Shown here piece after piece: positions 61,938-64,000 of a stretch of 64,000 bases of DNA. Each line of letters begins with the position of its first letter. Positions within the stretch are counted from its first letter, which is position 1. Source of the stretch: Streptacidiphilus albus JL83. Its GTDB lineage: Bacteria > Actinomycetota > Actinomycetes > Streptomycetales > Streptomycetaceae. The notes under the pieces are model-generated. The model was given only the letters and a program-made list of their open reading frames with translations, did no database searches and was not told the origin of the DNA. The position numbers and the translations under genes were made by a program. The DNA lies in NCBI RefSeq assembly GCF_000744705.1, contig NZ_JQML01000001.1:2108001-2172000 (forward strand), read 5' to 3'.

Positions 61938-62549
61938 ATGTCCAGCAAGGGTTTCAACGAGGACGCACCGCTCCGGGTCGCCGTGGTCGTCGGCAGCGTC
62001 CGCGAGGGCCGCCAGGGCCGGCGCGTGACCGACTGGTTCCTCGGCACCGCCGCCGCCCACGGCGACCTGGAGCTCGACGTCATCGACCTCGCCGACTTCG
62101 ACCTGCCGCTGGTGATGCCCGGCTGGGGCGGCACCGTGGACCCGCGGGCCGCCGCCGTCCTGGCGGAGGTGACCCCGCGGCTGGCCGCCGCCGACGCCTT
62201 CGTCCTGGTCACCCCGGAGTACAACCACAGCTTCCCGGCCGCCCTGAAGAACCTCATCGACTGGCACCACGGCGAGTGGCAGGCCAAGCCGGTCGGCTTC
62301 GTCTCCTACGGCGGGCTGGCCGGCGGCGTCCGCGCCGTCGAGCAGCTCCGGCTGGTCCTCGCCGAGCTGCACGCCATGACCGTGCGCGACGCGGTCAGCC
62401 TGCACGGGCCGTGGTCCGGGCTCGGCGAGGACGGCGCACCGCTGGACACCGCGGTCTGCGAGGGGGCGGCCAAGGGCATGCTCAACCAGCTGACCTGGTG
62501 GGCCCACGCCCTGCGCACCGCCCGCCACAGCCGTCCCTACCAGGCCTGA
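61938..62549 (+). CDS. NADPH-dependent FMN reductase family protein
   Basis: A 203-residue flavodoxin-like enzyme. The FMN phosphate loop is VVGSVREGRQGRRVTDW, and LVTPEYNHSFPAALKNLIDW is the family signature, with VGFVSYGGLAGGVRA near the flavin. Such enzymes reduce quinones, azo compounds or chromate. It is the first gene of a TetR-controlled operon whose second gene exports compounds, suggesting detoxification. AAGGGGG precedes the ATG. Confidence 0.92.
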   Translation: MSSKGFNEDAPLRVAVVVGSVREGRQGRRVTDWFLGTAAAHGDLELDVIDLADFDLPLVMPGWGGTVDPRAAAVLAEVTPRLAAADAFVLVTPEYNHSFPAALKNLIDWHHGEWQAKPVGFVSYGGLAGGVRAVEQLRLVLAELHAMTVRDAVSLHGPWSGLGEDGAPLDTAVCEGAAKGMLNQLTWWAHALRTARHSRPYQA

Positions 62550-62561
62550 GGGGGTCGGCAG

Positions 62562-63971
62562 ATGGCCACCGCCCAGTTCGCCGGGGTCGGCGCCGCAGCG
62601 CCCCCGGCCGACCCCGCCGCCCTGCGCCGCACCGCCACCGTGGTGGTCCTCGGCTCGGTGATGTCGGTGCTCGACATGACCATCGTCAATGTCGCGCTGC
62701 ACCGCCTCTCCGCGGCCTTCCACGCCCCGCTGGAGACCATCCAGTGGACCGCCACCGCCTACACCCTGGCGCTCGCCGCCGTCGTCCCCACCGCGGCCTG
62801 GGCCATGGGGCGGTTCGGCGGCAGGCGCACCTACCTGACCGCACTGGCGCTGTTCACCCTCGGCTCGCTGCTCGCGGCCTGCGCCTGGGACGTGCAGAGC
62901 CTGATCGCCTTCCGGGCGCTCCAGGGCCTCGGCGGCGGGCTGCTGATGCCGGTCGGCATGGCGATGGTGATGCGCACCGCCGACCCGGCCCGGTTCGGCC
63001 GGGTGATGGCCGTGCTCGGGCTCCCGATCGTCGTCGGCCCGGCCCTCGGCCCGGTGCTCGGCGGCTGGCTGATCGACGCCGTGGACTGGCACTGGATCTT
63101 CCTGGTCAACCTGCCGGTGGGCGCGGCGGCACTGCTCCTCGGGCTGCGGCTGCTGCGCGCCGACCCGCCCGCCGACCGGGCGGCGGCGCCCGCCCTGGAC
63201 CTCCCGGGGCTGCTGATGCTCTCCCCCGGCCTCGCCCTGCTGCTGTTCGGGCTGGCCCGGGGCACCGGACACGGCGGCTTCGGCGCACCCGGCGCACTGC
63301 TCCCGGCCCTCCTCGGAGCCGCACTGGTGGCCGGCTTCGTCCGGCGGGCGCTGACGGTCCGCGCGCCGCTGATCGACCTCGGGCTGCTGCGCGAGCGGGC
63401 CTTCGCCGCCGGGATCGGCACCCTGGCGCTGTTCACCTGCGGCTACTTCGGCTCGATGCTGCTGGGGCCGATGTACTGGCAGCAGGTGCGCGGCCTGAGC
63501 CCGACCGTGGCCGGGCTGCTGGGCGCACCAGCCGGCCTCGCCGTCGGCATCACCATGCAGATCGCCACCCGCCGGCTCGACCGGGTGTCGCCGCGCCGGC
63601 TGATCCGCTCCGGCATCGCGGTGGGCTGCGCCGGAATGGCGCTGACCGCGCTCCAGATCGGTTCCGCCGACGTGGCGGCCTGGCGCATCGTCGGCTCCGG
63701 GGTGCTGCTGGGCATCGGCTCCGGCATGGTGCTGATGCCCACCATGACCACCGCGGGACGCGGCCTGCCCAGGGAGCGGATGGCCGCGGCGAGCACCGCG
63801 CTGAGCATCAACTCCCAACTGGGGGCCTCGGTGGGGACGGCCTTCGTCTCCACCGTGCTCACCTCGGCGGGCACCACTCCGGCGGGCTTCCGGACCACCT
63901 ACGCGGTCGCCGCGGTGCTGCTCGCCCTCGCCCTCGTCCCTGCCGGCCTGCTGCCCCGGCAGCGGCCCTGA
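62562..63971 (+). CDS. MFS transporter, DHA2 (14-helix drug:H+ antiporter) type
   Basis: A 469-residue membrane protein with 12-14 helices. LGSVMSVLDMTIVNVALHRL in helix 1 is the DHA2 motif, WTATAYTLALAAVVPTAAW follows, then GRFGGRRTYL (motif A) and GLPIVVGPALGPVLGGWLID (motif C, antiporters). It likely exports a toxic organic compound that also binds the TetR regulator. It begins 12 bp after the reductase stop. It ends 29 bp before the window edge. Confidence 0.92.
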   Translation: MATAQFAGVGAAAPPADPAALRRTATVVVLGSVMSVLDMTIVNVALHRLSAAFHAPLETIQWTATAYTLALAAVVPTAAWAMGRFGGRRTYLTALALFTLGSLLAACAWDVQSLIAFRALQGLGGGLLMPVGMAMVMRTADPARFGRVMAVLGLPIVVGPALGPVLGGWLIDAVDWHWIFLVNLPVGAAALLLGLRLLRADPPADRAAAPALDLPGLLMLSPGLALLLFGLARGTGHGGFGAPGALLPALLGAALVAGFVRRALTVRAPLIDLGLLRERAFAAGIGTLALFTCGYFGSMLLGPMYWQQVRGLSPTVAGLLGAPAGLAVGITMQIATRRLDRVSPRRLIRSGIAVGCAGMALTALQIGSADVAAWRIVGSGVLLGIGSGMVLMPTMTTAGRGLPRERMAAASTALSINSQLGASVGTAFVSTVLTSAGTTPAGFRTTYAVAAVLLALALVPAGLLPRQRP

Positions 63972-64000
63972 CCGGGCCGCTGCCGTCCCCCCGGGGCTCT

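Overview
This window is a high-GC (roughly 70% or more) actinobacterial chromosome segment. Frequent GTG starts, strong codon bias, MacRS and DUF5304 homologues, and a gene order matching the central core of Streptomyces chromosomes point to Streptomyces, Kitasatospora or Streptacidiphilus. It is a conserved core region. I see no insertion sequence, prophage, integrase, CRISPR array, rRNA or tRNA.

Layout. 1-7 kb: a divergent yczE/MocR-regulator pair, a DUF4126 membrane protein with a CrtI-type flavoprotein, a Tyr/Gln-rich membrane protein, and metF. 7-13.3 kb: a polyprenyl diphosphate synthase, thiE with an Rv2175c-like protein, a flavoprotein reductase, and a TPP-riboswitch thiO-thiS-thiG operon. 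13.3-19.3 kb: a PASTA-domain kinase, a nitroreductase, a membrane protein, a molybdoenzyme, bacterioferritin and its ferredoxin (iron box). 19.3-23.1 kb: class II DAHP synthase diverging from a fused anthranilate synthase behind a Trp-Trp-Trp attenuator. 23.1-28.3 kb: an FMN-binding protein with a ferric-reductase-like protein, a phosphofructokinase with pyrophosphate-type residues, a broken regulator gene and a serine hydrolase. 28.4-38.5 kb: MacRS with an acyltransferase, an alpha/beta hydrolase, ROK glucokinase, a degenerate ArsA-type ATPase with a SRPBCC protein, and a phosphoesterase. 38.7-44.3 kb: FadD15-like acyl-CoA ligase, PimB'-type and GT87 glycosyltransferases, and a Tat-type metallopeptidase. 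44.3-49.9 kb: four tandem NlpC/P60 cell-wall hydrolases, two behind nearly identical c-di-AMP riboswitch leaders. 50-56.5 kb: a NYN-domain protein, a zinc-ribbon protein, a rhomboid protease with a stand-alone Lrp ligand domain, a class V aminotransferase behind a SAM-IV riboswitch, trpD, and a degenerate receiver. 56.8-61.1 kb: ctaE-qcrCAB, respiratory complexes III and IV. 61.1-64 kb: a TetR regulator diverging from an NADPH-FMN reductase and a DHA2-type exporter, with two tandem operators.

How the genes fit together. Several parts supply chorismate and tryptophan (DAHP synthase, TrpEG, TrpD), thiamine (ThiEOSG) and one-carbon units (MetF). Others make or remodel the envelope (kinase, glycosyltransferases, acyltransferase, NlpC/P60 enzymes, MacRS). 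The order polyprenyl synthase, Rv2175c, PknL-like kinase, DAHP synthase, acyltransferase, ArsA/SRPBCC, FadD15, PimB', NlpC/P60, trpD, ctaE, qcrCAB closely parallels Rv2173-Rv2196 of Mycobacterium tuberculosis. RNA-level control is unusually dense: TPP, SAM-IV and two c-di-AMP riboswitches plus a trp attenuator within 44 kb.
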